A stretch of DNA of 64,000 bases from Candidatus Ozemibacter sibiricus (GCA_003327425.1 QOQW01000001.1:1-64000), one strand, 5' to 3'; numbered from the stretch's first letter, positions 17,437 through 26,899 are shown. The notes: generated by a model from the sequence alone, not told the origin. Program-made: numbers and translations.

Positions 17437-18807
17437 ATGGCTGGTGACGCCCTCGCACGGTTCGCCGCCGAACTCGGCCCGTCGTTGTTCTCGGCCGATC
17501 CGGTGGGCCTGGTCTGCCATGCCTACGATGCCACCAACGAATTCGTCCTGCCGGCCGGGGTGGTTCGGCCCAGGCAGGCGGCGGAAGTCGGGGCGGTGCT
17601 CGCGGCGGCCAACCGGCATGGCGTGCCGATCGTGCCGCGAGGCGCCGGAACCGGGTTCTCGGGCGGCGCCCTGGCCGTGCGCCACGGCGTGGTTCTCGAC
17701 CTGCAGGGAATGAACCGGATCCTCGACCTGGACGAAGCTGCCATGACCGTGCGGGTCGAGCCGGGAGTGGTTACCTTCCACTTGCAAGAACTGGTCGAAG
17801 CGCGGCAATTGTACTACCCGCCCGATCCAGCGTCATCTAAGATTTGTACGATTGGTGGAAATGTGGCGGAAAACGCTGGGGGGCCCCATTGTGTCAAATA
17901 CGGGGTCACGCGCGATTACGTGCTGGTGGTCGAGGGTTTCACCGGTGACGGACGCCCGCTGCGGGCCGGCAAGCCGACCCTGAAGAACCGGGCCGGCTAC
18001 AATCTGAAGGACCTGCTGATCGGCAGCGAAGGGACGCTGGGGGTGTTCACCTCGATCCTGTTGCGGCTCGTCCCCAAGCCCGAGGCGGCCGTGCTGTTCG
18101 CCGCGTTCTTCCCTGACCTCGATGCGGCGACCGGTATGGTCAACACCTTGTGGCACGCCGGGATCAACCCTGCCAGCCTCGAGTTCATGGACGAAGCCGC
18201 TCTGCGAGCAGTGGAGCGGCATGCGCCCTTCGGTCTGCCGCGGCACTACCAGGCCCTCCTGCTGATCGAGGTGGATGGCCGGGCCGAGGAGATGGCCGGG
18301 CTGCGGCAACGTGTGGAGGGTTGTCTGCGCGGCGTGGCCGGGGAGGTGCGAGTGGCGACCATGGCTGCCGAGCGAGCCGCCCTGTGGGAGATCCGTCGCA
18401 AGGCGAGCCCGGCCATGCGAGCGTTCGGCACCAAGAAAGCCAACGAGGACATCGTGGTGCCGCGGCAGCACATTCCCGCCGCCATGCGGGGGCTGCGGGC
18501 CATCGCCGAACGGCATGCGCTCAACATCATCTCTTTTGGGCACATCGGGGATGGGAACATCCATGTCAACATCATGTATGACGCCGACAACCCAGAAGAA
18601 GCGCGCAAAGTGCCGGTGGCCATCCAGGAGGTGTTCGACCTGGTCGGCCAGTTCGATGGGGCCGTCTCGGGGGAACATGGCATCGGTATCGCCAAGAAGC
18701 CCTACCTGCCGCGCAATCTCGATCCGGTCAGCTATGATCTCATGCGCTCGATCAAGCGGATCTTCGATCCCAACGGGGTCCTCAATCCGCACAAGATCTT
18801 CTACTGA
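17437..18807 (+). CDS. glcD: FAD-linked oxidase, glycolate/D-lactate dehydrogenase GlcD-type
   Basis: 456 aa from the ATG at 17437. The frame is open from another ATG at 17374, but family alignment (a YDATNEF-like start) favours the shorter form; neither start has a clear ribosome site. FAD-binding PCMH domain: PRGAGTGFSGG, then GGNVAENAGGP, and GSEGTLGVFT. C-terminal oxidase cap with FGHIGDGNIHVN and SGEHGIGI, conserved in GlcD/Dld. It oxidises a 2-hydroxyacid such as glycolate or D-lactate, passing electrons to the GlcF-type protein encoded 150 bases downstream. No GlcE is present. Confidence 0.88.
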   Translation: MAGDALARFAAELGPSLFSADPVGLVCHAYDATNEFVLPAGVVRPRQAAEVGAVLAAANRHGVPIVPRGAGTGFSGGALAVRHGVVLDLQGMNRILDLDEAAMTVRVEPGVVTFHLQELVEARQLYYPPDPASSKICTIGGNVAENAGGPHCVKYGVTRDYVLVVEGFTGDGRPLRAGKPTLKNRAGYNLKDLLIGSEGTLGVFTSILLRLVPKPEAAVLFAAFFPDLDAATGMVNTLWHAGINPASLEFMDEAALRAVERHAPFGLPRHYQALLLIEVDGRAEEMAGLRQRVEGCLRGVAGEVRVATMAAERAALWEIRRKASPAMRAFGTKKANEDIVVPRQHIPAAMRGLRAIAERHALNIISFGHIGDGNIHVNIMYDADNPEEARKVPVAIQEVFDLVGQFDGAVSGEHGIGIAKKPYLPRNLDPVSYDLMRSIKRIFDPNGVLNPHKIFY

Positions 18808-18957
18808 TGGTCGACGCGGCAGACCAGGCCGGTCGCCCCCAAGGGACGGTTTGGCCGTGGGGTGGCGCCGCCCGAGGATGTCAGCTGACGGTAAGGCCGT
18901 GATCGACTGGGTTGAATCGGGGGTGGGCGGGCACGCAGGGCAGGGAAGGACCCGGTC

Positions 18958-20154
18958 ATGAAGCCACGGTCTCGGCGTGATCTGGAGCGGCTCTGGCACG
19001 AGCAGTTGAAAGCCTGCGTCAAGTGCGGAACGTGTCTGGCGTTCTGTCCTGTCTATCAGCGGGAACGCCGCGAGCAGGCATCGATGCGGGGCAAGCTCGC
19101 CCTGCTCCAGGGGTGGAATGAGGGTCTGCCCGTGCCGGCCCCGGCCATTGTCGAAGCCTTGAACTCTTGTACCGGCTGTCAGAACTGCCGCGCCCATTGT
19201 CCCAACGGGGTTGATACCACTCTGGCTGTTTGGCTGGGGCGCCTTCTGCTGCCGCGCTCCGCTTGGGAAATTGCTGGCCTCCGGCTGTGGGCTTGGGCGT
19301 TACAGTTTCCAACCGGTCGAAGCCTCTGGCGATGGTGGCGCCGGAGAAGGCCAGGAGAGGAAGGCTGGCTGGCCGATCTCCGAGGCTTCCTGCCTCAATG
19401 CAGGGTGAGAAGACGCATCGGGCCTGGTGTGGTGAAGGATGCCCAACCTTGCGGTACCGTCGTTGTTGGCGGCTGCGAAGGGTCGTGTTCTGCAGGGGCA
19501 GTCACCGGTCGCTGGCCATGGAACGCGGCAGGGACGGGCCAGCGCATCATCTCTCTCGTTGGGGAGCCGTGTTGCGGCGCCCTGGCGCTCGAGATTCCTG
19601 ATTTGGAGTCGTTCGCTCAACAAGCCTCCACGTGGTTCCGCTCTCTCATCGCTCTCGCGCCTGAGCGGGTTGTCATCGCCGATCTGCGGTGCTTGGCTGC
19701 GGTATCTCGTATGAAGGATCTTTGCGACCTCGAAGCCGAAGAAACAACGGTATGGCAACGTATTACCGATCCTTTCACCTGGGTGATCGAGCAGGGAGAC
19801 CGTCCCCCAGCGAGGTCAGCAGGGCCTGTGCTGCTCGCTGATCCCACTGCCCATTGGCCGGGTAGTAGCGTAGGTACATCGGCTCGTCGCTTGCTCTTGC
19901 AGGCCGGAGCGACCGCTGTGGTAGACTCGGGAGTGGCCGGCGGAGGATGTGATTGTCGGGGTGGCCGAACGGAGCGAGGTCTGGCGGCCGGGCCCGACCC
20001 GCGCGAGGTGATCGAGCAGCGGGCTCGAGGGCTGGGAGCCGATCGGGTGCTGACCGTGTGTCCGACCTGTCCGGAACGGGCGCGGCGAATGGGGCGTCGG
20101 CTGCCATGGGAATACGCCCTGACGTGGCTGGGCCGAGGAGACATGGATTCATGA
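18958..20154 (+). CDS. glcF: GlcF/LldF-type iron-sulfur oxidoreductase subunit
   Basis: 398 aa. Two N-terminal [4Fe-4S] ferredoxin motifs (CVKCGTCLAFCPV, CTGCQNCRAHCPN) are followed by heterodisulfide-reductase-like Cys-rich (CCG) regions: GEPCCGAL near residue 205 and a diverged second copy with CDC and CPTCPE. It receives electrons from the FAD oxidase and hands them to a quinone or another carrier. It overlaps rnhB by four bases (ATGA), so hydroxyacid oxidation genes and RNase HII share a transcript, probably by accident of gene order. Confidence 0.85.
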   Translation: MKPRSRRDLERLWHEQLKACVKCGTCLAFCPVYQRERREQASMRGKLALLQGWNEGLPVPAPAIVEALNSCTGCQNCRAHCPNGVDTTLAVWLGRLLLPRSAWEIAGLRLWAWALQFPTGRSLWRWWRRRRPGEEGWLADLRGFLPQCRVRRRIGPGVVKDAQPCGTVVVGGCEGSCSAGAVTGRWPWNAAGTGQRIISLVGEPCCGALALEIPDLESFAQQASTWFRSLIALAPERVVIADLRCLAAVSRMKDLCDLEAEETTVWQRITDPFTWVIEQGDRPPARSAGPVLLADPTAHWPGSSVGTSARRLLLQAGATAVVDSGVAGGGCDCRGGRTERGLAAGPDPREVIEQRARGLGADRVLTVCPTCPERARRMGRRLPWEYALTWLGRGDMDS

Positions 20155-20900
20155 AACGGGGGCGCCTCGGAAAGGCTGGGAGAGCCGAAATGGTTCCAAT
20201 TGCCGAAAACCGGCGGGGAAGCCAAAGTGCCGATGGTCGGTCTGCCCGCGATCTTTGGCGGTTCGAAGCCGAGGCCTGGGCCCAGGGGTACTCCCTGGTG
20301 GCAGGCGGAGATGAAGCCGGGCGCGGGCCATGGGCCGGTCCCGTGGTGGCGGCCTTCGTGATCCTTCGCCGGGAGGATCCCATCGCCGGGGTGGATGATT
20401 CCAAGAAGCTCACCCGCGAGCGGCGCCGCGAGCTGTTCGACGAGATTCGGGCGCGGGCACTGGCCTACGGTATCGGCGAAGCCTCGCCGCGGGAAATCGA
20501 CCGTTTGAACATTCTCGAAGCGACTCGCCTGGCTTTCCAGCGCGCGTTTGCCGCCCTGACGCCGGCTCCCGATTTCGTTCTGCTCGATCATATCCGCCTG
20601 GGGTGGCTGCGCGTGCCGTCTCGCTCCTTCCCCAAGGGCGACTCTCTCAGCGCCTCGATCGCGGCGGCCTCGATCCTGGCCAAAGAAACGCGCGATCGGC
20701 ACATGGAAGCCATGGATCAAGCCTTTCCCGGCTACGGATTCGGCCGGCATATGGGCTATGGCACCCCCGAACACCAGGAGGCCTTGCGTCGGCTCGGCCC
20801 CTGCGAGATTCACCGACGGAGCTTCAAACCCGTCGCTTGTCTCTGTCAAAAACCGGTTGGCATCACTCCTTCTTTGTTCGCCAGTGAGGAAGTCGAATGA
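20151..20900 (+). CDS. rnhB: Ribonuclease HII
   Basis: 249 aa. The ATG at 20151 overlaps the glcF stop; GAGGAG lies ~10 bases upstream. Catalytic carboxylates are in place: DEAGRG (D54, E55), LLDH, and ETRDR. Other signatures: VDDSKKL, SIAAASILAK and GYGTPEH. It cleaves the RNA strand of RNA/DNA hybrids and removes misincorporated ribonucleotides. The ~45-residue N-terminal extension before the catalytic domain is longer than usual. The arrangement rnhB - fliK-like - flhB-like - yraN is known from other flagellated bacteria. Confidence 0.93.
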   Translation: MKRGRLGKAGRAEMVPIAENRRGSQSADGRSARDLWRFEAEAWAQGYSLVAGGDEAGRGPWAGPVVAAFVILRREDPIAGVDDSKKLTRERRRELFDEIRARALAYGIGEASPREIDRLNILEATRLAFQRAFAALTPAPDFVLLDHIRLGWLRVPSRSFPKGDSLSASIAAASILAKETRDRHMEAMDQAFPGYGFGRHMGYGTPEHQEALRRLGPCEIHRRSFKPVACLCQKPVGITPSLFASEEVE

Positions 20901-20913
20901 AGAGGGTGGCGGA

Positions 20914-22017
20914 ATGATGGTGCGATTGACGCTGGAAGGGGCCGGTCGGGGCTGGCCCCCAGGCCAGGTCGTGCGGGGCGAGGTGCTGGCTTCGGATGAG
21001 AAAGGCAGCCTGCTCGTGGTGGAGGGGCGTCCGGTCACCACGAACAAGCCGCTCGAGGCCGGGCGAACCTTGGCGGGGCGAGTGGAAGTCGGAGCCGATG
21101 GGCAGGCCCATCTGGCCATGGAAGCCGAGGAGGGGGCGACGGCGGCGCCGGAAGGCGGGGCCCGGGCAGTGTTGCAGCATTGGGGTTTGCCACCCACCGA
21201 CGAGAACCTGGCCCTGTGGCGCTTGTTGCAGCGCGCGGGTGGACGCGCCAGCCCCGAAGCTCTACTGGCACTGAAAGAACTGCTGGCGCGGTTGGGGGCC
21301 GGGCTCGATCGGGCCTCGCAGCAGGCGCTGAACTTGCTGCTCGCTCGGCGGTTGCCCGAGGGGGCTTTTCCCCTTCTGCTGCAATACGTGCGTGGGGAGC
21401 TGACGTTCGCCCGTATGTGGCAAGATCTGCCAGCGGCCTGGCAAGAGGCGCTGCAGCAAGCCTGGGGCGAAAAGCCAATTTTGGAGCGCTTGGTCGGGTT
21501 GTTGCAGGAAGCGGGGGCGGATGATCTGGCTGCCGGTCAGGCTCTCGCCGATGCGTGGCCGGCCAACCTAGCTCTGCAAGAGATGCTGTCCCAGCCGCCG
21601 ATGGGAGCGGCCGAAGGGCGCCTCTACTTCCAGTGGCCGGTGTTCTGGTCGGGGATGGATCTTCCCGATACGCTCGAAGGCGAGGCCTTCTTCGAAGGGG
21701 GTGATGGGCCGGGGCGCGGGTTCAGCTTGCGTGTGCAGGTGACCCCTCCCCGGCTGGGGCGCTTGGAGATCGGCCTGCACCGACTGCGCGAGGCGCTCTG
21801 GATCCATTTCGCCGCCCAGCAGGCCGAGGTCATTCCTGCTTTGAGAACCATCTTCGAGCCGCTGGAAGAGCGACTGCGCGCCTTGGGATGGACTTCGTTG
21901 CGGCTGACGGTAGGGCGCCTGCCGGGACGCGAATTCTTCCTGGCCCCGTTGGAGGCAGCGATGGATCCCGCGAAGGAGCCCCCTGCGTCTCCTTCACGCC
22001 TGGATGTGCGGGTGTGA
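20914..22017 (+). CDS. FliK-like flagellar hook-length control domain protein (YlqG-type)
   Basis: About 367 aa from ATG 20914 (a second ATG follows at 20917). Long Gln/Leu/Ala-rich middle, then a C-terminal ~110 residues resembling the FliK C-domain (LRVQVTPPRLGRLEIGLH, with a hydrophobic strand pattern). FliK measures hook length and switches FlhB specificity. The next gene encodes an FlhB-like C-terminal domain, supporting a functional pair. The position between rnhB and yraN matches the Bacillus ylqG-ylqH arrangement. This may be a paralogue separate from the main flagellar operon, which is not in the window. Confidence 0.65.
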   Translation: MMVRLTLEGAGRGWPPGQVVRGEVLASDEKGSLLVVEGRPVTTNKPLEAGRTLAGRVEVGADGQAHLAMEAEEGATAAPEGGARAVLQHWGLPPTDENLALWRLLQRAGGRASPEALLALKELLARLGAGLDRASQQALNLLLARRLPEGAFPLLLQYVRGELTFARMWQDLPAAWQEALQQAWGEKPILERLVGLLQEAGADDLAAGQALADAWPANLALQEMLSQPPMGAAEGRLYFQWPVFWSGMDLPDTLEGEAFFEGGDGPGRGFSLRVQVTPPRLGRLEIGLHRLREALWIHFAAQQAEVIPALRTIFEPLEERLRALGWTSLRLTVGRLPGREFFLAPLEAAMDPAKEPPASPSRLDVRV

Positions 22018-22024
22018 GGCAAGC

Positions 22025-22312
22025 ATGAGCGGGAAACGGCCAGTCAGGTTCGAGGACATCGCGGTCGCGGTGCGCTATGTGTTCGGGAAGGGGGGCGAAG
22101 CGCCGCGGGTCGTGGCCTCGGGACGAGGCCTGATGGCGGCTCGCATCGTCGAAGAGGCACGCAAGCATAAGGTTCCGCTGCGAGAGGACAAGTCGCTCGC
22201 CGAGTCTCTGGCCAAGGTGCCGTTAGGCACCGAAATTCCACCAGAACTGTGGGAAGCGATGGCCGAGGTGCTGGCCCAGATCTATCGGCTCGACGGGAGC
22301 CGCCAACTGTGA
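22025..22312 (+). CDS. FlhB C-terminal-domain-like protein (YlqH/FlhB2-type)
   Basis: 95 aa. It corresponds to only the cytosolic domain of the FlhB/YscU export-switch family: VRYVFGKGGEAPRVVASGRG, EEARKHKVP, and a final AEVLAQIYRL. The NPTH autocleavage motif of full FlhB is absent, as in other stand-alone versions. It starts seven bases after the FliK-like gene and overlaps yraN by GTGA. It probably binds the FliK-like partner rather than forming an export channel. Confidence 0.82.
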   Translation: MSGKRPVRFEDIAVAVRYVFGKGGEAPRVVASGRGLMAARIVEEARKHKVPLREDKSLAESLAKVPLGTEIPPELWEAMAEVLAQIYRLDGSRQL

Positions 22313-22677
22313 CGAAAACCCGCCAGAGTCTGGGGCGCCGGGGCGAGGAGCTGGCGGCTGCCCTGCTAGAGGGGAAAGGGATGGTCATCCTGGGGCGCAA
22401 CGTGCGCACCAGATATGGCGAACTGGATCTTGTCGCCCGAGATGGCGATACCGTGGTCTTCGTCGAAGTGCGAAGCCGCACCCAGACAGCGCATGGCGAC
22501 CCGTTGGAAACAGTATCGCGGGCCAAACAGGGACGCGTGACCCGGATGGCGCGATGGTACCTGGCGGCTCACCACCTGCCCGCCGACACCTACTGCCGAT
22601 TCGACGTGGTCGGAGTGGTCTTCGCGCCGGGCTGCCCACCCCAGGTGACGCATGTAGTGAATGCCTTCTGGGCCTGA
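22309..22677 (+). CDS. yraN: YraN/UPF0102 family putative endonuclease
   Basis: 122 aa from a GTG that overlaps the previous stop. Family hallmarks: GRRGEELAAALL near the N-terminus, RNVRTRYGELDLVARDG and VFVEVRSR, forming the restriction-endonuclease-like D..E-x-K/R pattern. Its biochemical role is not settled; it is usually near rnhB, as here. Confidence 0.88.
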   Translation: MTKTRQSLGRRGEELAAALLEGKGMVILGRNVRTRYGELDLVARDGDTVVFVEVRSRTQTAHGDPLETVSRAKQGRVTRMARWYLAAHHLPADTYCRFDVVGVVFAPGCPPQVTHVVNAFWA

Positions 22678-22714
22678 CCTGGCATGCCGGTCTCGATGAC
22701 GTAAAGGCCTGGTT

Positions 22715-22743
22715 TTGCCATTCCAGCCGATTTCTGGTAGTGT
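22715..22743 (+). promoter_or_regulatory. Sigma70-like promoter of the SLBB export gene
   Basis: TTGCCA (22715-22720), 17-bp spacer, TAGTGT (22738-22743), giving a ~40-base leader before the ATG at 22789. Confidence 0.55.
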
Positions 22744-22788
22744 ATGGCGCTGATCCGAGTGCCATCTCTCACCTGTCAGGGGTTCTCC

Positions 22789-25473
22789 ATGCAGATTTCC
22801 AAGCCAATCGTCGGTGTCATTCTGTTGGTTTTTCTGGTAACGGTGCCGGGCGGCGTCGTTGCCCAGACCCTCAAGCTCGCTTCGCCATCCGTCTCTTTTG
22901 ACAAAACCCAGCCATCAGGGACTCTCAGGCAGCCCACCGGGCGCCTGATGGCTAGCCCTGACAAGTCAGTGATTGGACAAGGGACGGAACAAGCAATCCC
23001 AGAAACTGCACCCAGTACTCAGGAAGCCATCGAGAACCGACTACGGCTGGAAGGCTTGCAAAAGGCATTGGAAGCCAAAAGGCGGGAAGAACTGCGGCAG
23101 GCTGAGAAACGGAAGATTTTCAAGGGGGACTTCGGGGCTCGTCGGGGCAAGTTCCGAGAGCGCGAGCATGAGCCGGGCGAGGTCACCGCGATCGATGAAG
23201 CCCGCATCGAACGGGAGCTCGGCACCGACCTGCAGCGTCAAATCGAGGTCGAACCCTTCGGTCGAGCCTTCTTTCTGAAAGGGGAAGACATTTCTGCCTC
23301 TCTCGAGACCGTATCAGCTCCGTCCTCCTACGTCCTTGGGCCGGGAGATGCGCTGAAGATCATCATCTGGTCCGAATTGGGCGATGAAACCGTCTATGAT
23401 GTCACCGTCAATCCCGAGGGGCAAGTATATATTCCGATTCTAGGCATCATGCGAGTGGCTGGCCAGACTGTTGGTCAGTTCCAAGAGACGGTGCTCGGGA
23501 CCTTGGCCGCGAAATTCCCTCACTTCAAGGGACAGGTCACTCTATCGAAGGTTCGTACCTTGCAGATCTTCATGGCCGGTGAAGTGCGTCGCCCTGGGGC
23601 CATGATGGTTTCCGCCCTGGCCACGGCGTTTCATGCTCTGTATCGGGCCGGCGGTCCCACCGACCGTGGTACCATGCGGCGAATCCGGGTGTTGCGTGGA
23701 GCCCAGCCGATCGCCGAGATCGATCTGTATGAGTATTTCTTGAATGGCGACAAAAGCCAGGATGTGAACCTCGAAAGCGGAGATACCATCTTTGTTCCTC
23801 CTGTCGGAGGACGGGTCACCATCAAAGGAGAAGTCATCAGGCCCGGCATCTTCGAGATCCTGGCCGAAAAGACGCTGGCCGATGTGCTGGCCATGGCCGG
23901 AGGCATCGATGCTTCCGCCTACACCGGTCGTGTACGGGTCTTTCGCTGGCAGGGGGGGAGTCGGCGCCTGATCCACGACGTAGGGGCCGGCCAGGACGGT
24001 GGTGCCCTCGCCTCCTTCCAGATCCGGCCTGGTGATGAGATCGAAGTTGAGCGGGCGATCGAAGAGGTCGGCAATCGGGTGCGCATTCAGGGGGCCGTCC
24101 TGCGCCCTGGCGAGTATGCCGCGACTCCTGGTACAACCGTCAGCCAGGTGATCGCCAAAGCCGGGGGAGTGGCCGCCGAGGCCGCCTTGGGGGCCGGACA
24201 GATCATCCGCAAGCTGGCCGAGGGGCGCGAGGAGATCTTGACCTTCCACCTGGGCCGGGCCCTCGAGAAGCGGCCCGAGGATGACCTTCCGGTCAAGGCG
24301 TATGATCGCATCAAGATCTTCTTTGCCAATGAGATCGAGGCCGATACCAAGCGGGTGACGATCGCCGGGGCCGTTCGACGGCCTGGAGAATACATCCTGC
24401 GCAAGGGCATGACGATTCGGGATTTGATCTTGCTGGCCCAGGGCCTGACGGCTGATGCTTCAGGAGAAGCCGAGGTGGCTTCAGCGAAGGATTCCGTCCG
24501 TGGTAGCGACGTTCGTCGGGTGACGCTCGAGCAACTTATGAAGAACCCTAAAAGCCCGCAGAACCTGGTACTGAACCCTCTGGATAAGGTGAATGTGTTC
24601 AGCCGTGGAGATCGCCTGCTCGAGCCTGAAACCGTCATTCTGGCGGGAGAGGTCAAGCGCCCCGGGCCGTATGCCCTGCGGCACCCTGGCGAAACGCTGC
24701 GGGAAGTGATCGCTCGAGCCGGTGGGTTGACGTCTCGGGCCTTCCCCGAAGGGGCGGTCTTCATGCGGCGGGTGGCCAAGGTAGCCCCTGAATCCCAGAT
24801 TCAGGCGGCTGAGAGGGTTCGTGAGGAATTGTACCAGCAAGCTACCCTCGATCTGCAAGCCGACCTTTTGCGAGCTGGTGCGTCGCTGCCCGCCGAAAAA
24901 GACAAGGTCGCCCCTGTCCGACCGATCGACAAAACCATTCTGGCCGATTCCCCTGCTATTGAGAATAATGAATCCACCCCAACGTCTGTTGGCGAGACCA
25001 GTCAATTCGCCGGTTTGGGGTATTCTTCCCGCAGTTTGGCCACCGAAGCTGTACGCATCCCGATCCGGTTGGCCGAGATTCTCAAGCAGGGCTCGGGCCG
25101 CCGTGAAGAGGATGTGGTTCTCGAAGATGGCGACCAGATCACCATTCCAGCCATTCCCACGACAGTGTCGGTCGTCGGCGCGGTGGTCAGCCCCACCACG
25201 CTGCCCTATCGCGAACGGAAAGGCCCACGTCATTACATCGATCTGGCTGGCGGGTTCACCTCGTTTGCGAACCATGCCCGTACCGTCGTGGTCAAGCCCA
25301 ATGGCGAAGTCCTGCCGCTGCGACGGGTGCGCGAGATCGCTCGAGGCGATATCATCCTTGTTCCCCCCAAAGCTCGCCTCGTCAGGCCCGACAAACTCAA
25401 GGATGCCGGCCAGATCGCGCAGATCCTGGGCAACCTGGCGGTCATGTACAAAGTGGTGGTCGATCTGAATTGA
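22789..25473 (+). CDS. Polysaccharide export protein with six SLBB domains
   Basis: 894 aa. The ATG at 22789 has AGGGG six bases upstream and starts a clear signal peptide (hydrophobic core ~8-22, cut near VVAQT); an upstream in-frame ATG at 22744 lies on the predicted -10 and is less likely. Residues ~50-170 are charged and probably disordered. A Poly_export (Wza N-terminal) domain follows (LGPGDALKI, VNPEGQVYIP). Then six SLBB repeats, recognised by GEVxRPG-type turns (GEVRRPG, GEVIRPG, GAVLRPG, GAVRRPG, GEVKRPG, and a diverged GAVVSP). It should form part of the outer-membrane polysaccharide translocon. Longer than Wza (~380 aa). No polymerase or glycosyltransferase genes are adjacent. Confidence 0.9.
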   Translation: MQISKPIVGVILLVFLVTVPGGVVAQTLKLASPSVSFDKTQPSGTLRQPTGRLMASPDKSVIGQGTEQAIPETAPSTQEAIENRLRLEGLQKALEAKRREELRQAEKRKIFKGDFGARRGKFREREHEPGEVTAIDEARIERELGTDLQRQIEVEPFGRAFFLKGEDISASLETVSAPSSYVLGPGDALKIIIWSELGDETVYDVTVNPEGQVYIPILGIMRVAGQTVGQFQETVLGTLAAKFPHFKGQVTLSKVRTLQIFMAGEVRRPGAMMVSALATAFHALYRAGGPTDRGTMRRIRVLRGAQPIAEIDLYEYFLNGDKSQDVNLESGDTIFVPPVGGRVTIKGEVIRPGIFEILAEKTLADVLAMAGGIDASAYTGRVRVFRWQGGSRRLIHDVGAGQDGGALASFQIRPGDEIEVERAIEEVGNRVRIQGAVLRPGEYAATPGTTVSQVIAKAGGVAAEAALGAGQIIRKLAEGREEILTFHLGRALEKRPEDDLPVKAYDRIKIFFANEIEADTKRVTIAGAVRRPGEYILRKGMTIRDLILLAQGLTADASGEAEVASAKDSVRGSDVRRVTLEQLMKNPKSPQNLVLNPLDKVNVFSRGDRLLEPETVILAGEVKRPGPYALRHPGETLREVIARAGGLTSRAFPEGAVFMRRVAKVAPESQIQAAERVREELYQQATLDLQADLLRAGASLPAEKDKVAPVRPIDKTILADSPAIENNESTPTSVGETSQFAGLGYSSRSLATEAVRIPIRLAEILKQGSGRREEDVVLEDGDQITIPAIPTTVSVVGAVVSPTTLPYRERKGPRHYIDLAGGFTSFANHARTVVVKPNGEVLPLRRVREIARGDIILVPPKARLVRPDKLKDAGQIAQILGNLAVMYKVVVDLN

Positions 25474-25513
25474 TCATACCTCGCGGCGACGCGTGACGGA
25501 AAGGAATGTTCCC

Positions 25514-26854
25514 ATGCCGGATTCCATCACCAAAGTGGTCAAACGCAATGGTCAGGTGGTCACCTTCGATAAAGAGAAGGTCGTGAATGCGATCTTCAAG
25601 GCGGCCCAGTCGGTGGGCGGCAAAGACCGCCGCTTGGCCGAGATCCTGGCCGACAAGGTCGTGCATCAACTGGCCCTGACCAAGAAACCCGATGCCCTGC
25701 CTTCGGTCGAAGAAATCCAGGACATCATCGAAAAGGAACTCATCGAAGCCGGGCATGCCAAAACCGCGAAGGCGTTCATACTCTATCGTGCCGCGCACGC
25801 CAAGCTTCGCGAGGGCAGAGAACAGGATCACGCCACGAGCGGCAACATTCCGTACAAGAAGATCTGGCAGGTGCTGAACTGGGCGATCGACCATGATTGC
25901 TTCAGCATCAAACGCATCAACGAGCGCATTGCCAACGGCACCTATCCTCAGCTTGTCTTGGAAGCCAACGAGAAGTATCAGGCCGATGTCAAAGCGGCGG
26001 CCGACAAGATCCTGGCCCGCCGCGGTCAGGTCCGGATCGTCATCATCGCCGGGCCATCGAGTTCGGGCAAGACCACCACCACCATCAAACTGGGCGAGGT
26101 TCTGCAGCAACAGGGATTCGAACTGTTGGCGATGAATCTCGACAACTATTACTTCGACCTCTCGCACCATCCGCGCGACGAGTTCGGCGATTACGATTTC
26201 GAGACCCCCGAAGCCCTCGATCTCGCCTTGATCAACCAGCATCTGGCCGACCTTCTCGCCGGCAAGACCATCCAGATGCCCCGGTACAATTTCAAGACCG
26301 GCAAGCGCGAAGAGCAGACCGATCCGCTCACGCTCAAAGACCACCAAATCCTGCTGCTCGACAGTCTCCATGGGTTGTATGCCCCGATGACCCAGAGCGT
26401 GCCGGCAGAAAAGAAGTTCAAGATCTACATCGAATCGCTGTGCCAGATCAAGAACCACGACGGAGAATTCCTGCGGTGGACCGACGTCCGCCTGCTGCGC
26501 CGCATGGTCCGCGATTCCTGGCATCGCAGCTACAATCCCAAGCAGACGCTCGAACACTGGCACTATGTGCGAAGATCCGAGATCCGGCACATCATTCCCT
26601 TCGTCGGGACGGTCGACCACATCATCGACGGCTCGCTGGCCTACGAACTGCCGGTCTACAAAAAGCACCTCTTCAAGTATTTTCCTGACTTCGTGAAAGA
26701 ATACCGGGAAGACCCCAAACGGCAAGACGCCTACATCCGCGCCAAGCGAGTCCATGACATGCTGGCCGCTTTCACCCAATGGGACGACGAGTCCGTCATC
26801 CCGAAAGACGCCTTGATCCGCGAATACATCGGCGGCAGCATCTATAAATACTGA
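25514..26854 (+). CDS. ATP-cone domain fused to uridine kinase/PRK-type kinase
   Basis: 446 aa. ATG 25514 has AAGGA eight bases upstream. Residues ~3-95 are an ATP-cone (KVVKRNGQVVTFDKEKVVNAI), the nucleotide-sensing domain of ribonucleotide reductases. Residues ~165-400 are a phosphoribulokinase/uridine-kinase-type P-loop domain (GPSSSGKTTT from G180; DNYYFDL; PRYNFKTG). The fusion implies a nucleoside or sugar kinase gated by ATP/dATP levels. The substrate is not determined. Monocistronic, followed by a hairpin. Confidence 0.87.
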   Translation: MPDSITKVVKRNGQVVTFDKEKVVNAIFKAAQSVGGKDRRLAEILADKVVHQLALTKKPDALPSVEEIQDIIEKELIEAGHAKTAKAFILYRAAHAKLREGREQDHATSGNIPYKKIWQVLNWAIDHDCFSIKRINERIANGTYPQLVLEANEKYQADVKAAADKILARRGQVRIVIIAGPSSSGKTTTTIKLGEVLQQQGFELLAMNLDNYYFDLSHHPRDEFGDYDFETPEALDLALINQHLADLLAGKTIQMPRYNFKTGKREEQTDPLTLKDHQILLLDSLHGLYAPMTQSVPAEKKFKIYIESLCQIKNHDGEFLRWTDVRLLRRMVRDSWHRSYNPKQTLEHWHYVRRSEIRHIIPFVGTVDHIIDGSLAYELPVYKKHLFKYFPDFVKEYREDPKRQDAYIRAKRVHDMLAAFTQWDDESVIPKDALIREYIGGSIYKY

Positions 26855-26879
26855 TTTCTCGCCCTCCTGGCTCTCGTCG

Positions 26880-26899
26880 CGGCCCCCTCACGGGGGCCG
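26880..26899 (+). terminator. Hairpin after the ATP-cone kinase (no T-tract)
   Basis: Eight-bp all-GC stem CGGCCCCC/GGGGGCCG with a TCAC loop, 25 bases after the stop codon. It is followed by TTCGGC. Confidence 0.55.

Noticed and set aside
22744-22788. Upstream ATG for the SLBB export protein
   Set aside because: It lies on the predicted -10 region and would place 15 residues before an otherwise normal signal peptide; ATG 22789 has a ribosome site.
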